This document shows, piece by piece, positions 4,901-5,275 of a DNA stretch of 5,275 nucleotides. The notes below the pieces were generated by a model that saw only the letters and a program-made list of their open reading frames with translations, was not told the origin of the DNA and made no database searches. The stretch spans positions 1 to 5,275 of the forward strand of contig JALUXQ010000243.1 of the NCBI GenBank assembly GCA_027013265.1, in the 5' to 3' direction. Origin of the DNA: Campylobacteraceae bacterium (GTDB taxonomy: Bacteria; Campylobacterota; Campylobacteria; Campylobacterales; Sulfurospirillaceae). Made by a program: the position numbers and the translations under genes. Every line of letters begins with the position of its first letter. The first letter of the stretch is position 1.

Positions 4901-5275
4901 GTAGTCAACCCTGAAAAACCCATTTTCAAAATAGTCCAATAATTCTATATTCTCAATTCTACCACAACCTATAAATCATCAGATAAAGATCAGCGTATTT
5001 AGTGCGTTTTTCTTGTCTAATGCGTGCAAGTAAAGAGACAATACCATATAATTTAACCATAAAAATAAATACCAAGAAATTATTCATCCACTTCTTGAGA
5101 TTAAAGGCAGATGCAGCCATTAGAAGGTTTATCTCATCTCCTACAAATCCTTTCAGATAGTTCCTTTGCATCCTGTGGTCTGATTTAACATGACCAATGA
5201 TAGGTTCAATGGCAGCTCGTCTTCTAAATTTCTTTCGTTTTTGTTCTTTTTGGTATTTGGTATCTCGTTTCTTTG
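4901..5275 (-). mobile_element. IS5-type insertion sequence, partial (runs off the window)
   Basis: The end of this IS lies where the cation-efflux reading frame loses family character, near GTAGTCAACCC at 4901-4911. The exact boundary is uncertain by about ten bases, because the outer end of the element is not in the window for comparison. Its transposase gene enters from the right on the minus strand. Confidence 0.7.
4959..5275 (-). CDS. IS5-family-like transposase, C-terminal part
   Basis: About 105 C-terminal residues are present; the N-terminal part lies beyond the window. The segment KKFRRRAAIEPIIGHVKSDH fits the R-(3)-E-(6)-K part of the DDE signature of IS4/IS5-group transposases, with F at the usual Y position, so it carries the third catalytic residue (E). 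It is followed by MQRNYLKGFVGDEINLLMAA and FNLKKWMN, typical of the C-terminus of this group. The frame is open to the window edge and ends at TAG 4959-4961. An internal ATG at 5171 is not a real start, because conserved sequence continues upstream of it. Between the stop and the cation-efflux remnant lie about 60 bases of IS end. Confidence 0.88.
   Translation of the reverse strand, partial: KKRDTKYQKEQKRKKFRRRAAIEPIIGHVKSDHRMQRNYLKGFVGDEINLLMAASAFNLKKWMNNFLVFIFMVKLYGIVSLLARIRQEKRTKYADLYLMIYRLW

Noticed and set aside
4881..4941. Inverted pair TATTGGACT / AGTCCAATA across the cation-efflux and IS5 junction
   Set aside because: The 9-bp arms lie one in the interrupted gene and one inside the IS, 43 bp apart, which fits no IS end or terminator. 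Most likely coincidence.
1..5275. CRISPR arrays, tRNA or rRNA genes
   Set aside because: No regularly spaced repeat series, cloverleaf or rRNA-like stretch was seen on either strand.

Overview
The window is AT-rich bacterial accessory DNA. Its composition, the AAAGG-type ribosome binding sites, an extended -10 promoter style and a homopolymer-G tract inside a methyltransferase gene suggest a Campylobacterota host (Sulfurimonas, Sulfurovum or Arcobacter type). No housekeeping gene confirms this, so the assignment is an inference.

Layout. At the left end (47-319) is a decayed small zinc-ribbon gene with two frameshifts and one internal stop. A 24-bp sequence at 307-330 recurs as a perfect inverted copy at 4565-4588. 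Between these copies lie six genes packed almost end to end. On the minus strand, an apparent operon (read 2873 down to 352) encodes a 73-aa DUF6471-like protein, an EcoRI-family adenine methyltransferase, a DUF262-HNH nuclease and an unrecognised 79-aa protein. Transcribed divergently is an intact IS1595-family (ISXO2-like) DDE transposase (3030-4061). Convergent with it is a 144-aa coiled-coil plus winged-helix-like protein (4076-4510). To the right, a cation diffusion facilitator gene survives only as its N-terminal half. The inverted repeat cuts into its 5' end and an IS5-type insertion sequence, which runs off the window, interrupts its 3' side.

Interpretation. The simplest reading is a 4.28-kb IS1595-family element with passenger genes (a 'transporter IS') that carries a restriction-modification-like module. 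The methyltransferase is frameshifted exactly at a run of eight G (coding strand). Nine G would restore a 319-aa protein of normal family length, so the gene looks phase-variable and is OFF here. The nuclease start codon overlaps the methyltransferase stop, so the switch may also affect nuclease translation. The methyltransferase and nuclease genes are visibly more AT-rich than the rest of the element, as if a module had been loaded into a pre-existing transposon. No 8-bp target duplication is visible and the flanking genes do not join, so a later rearrangement, or a different role for the inverted repeats, remains possible.
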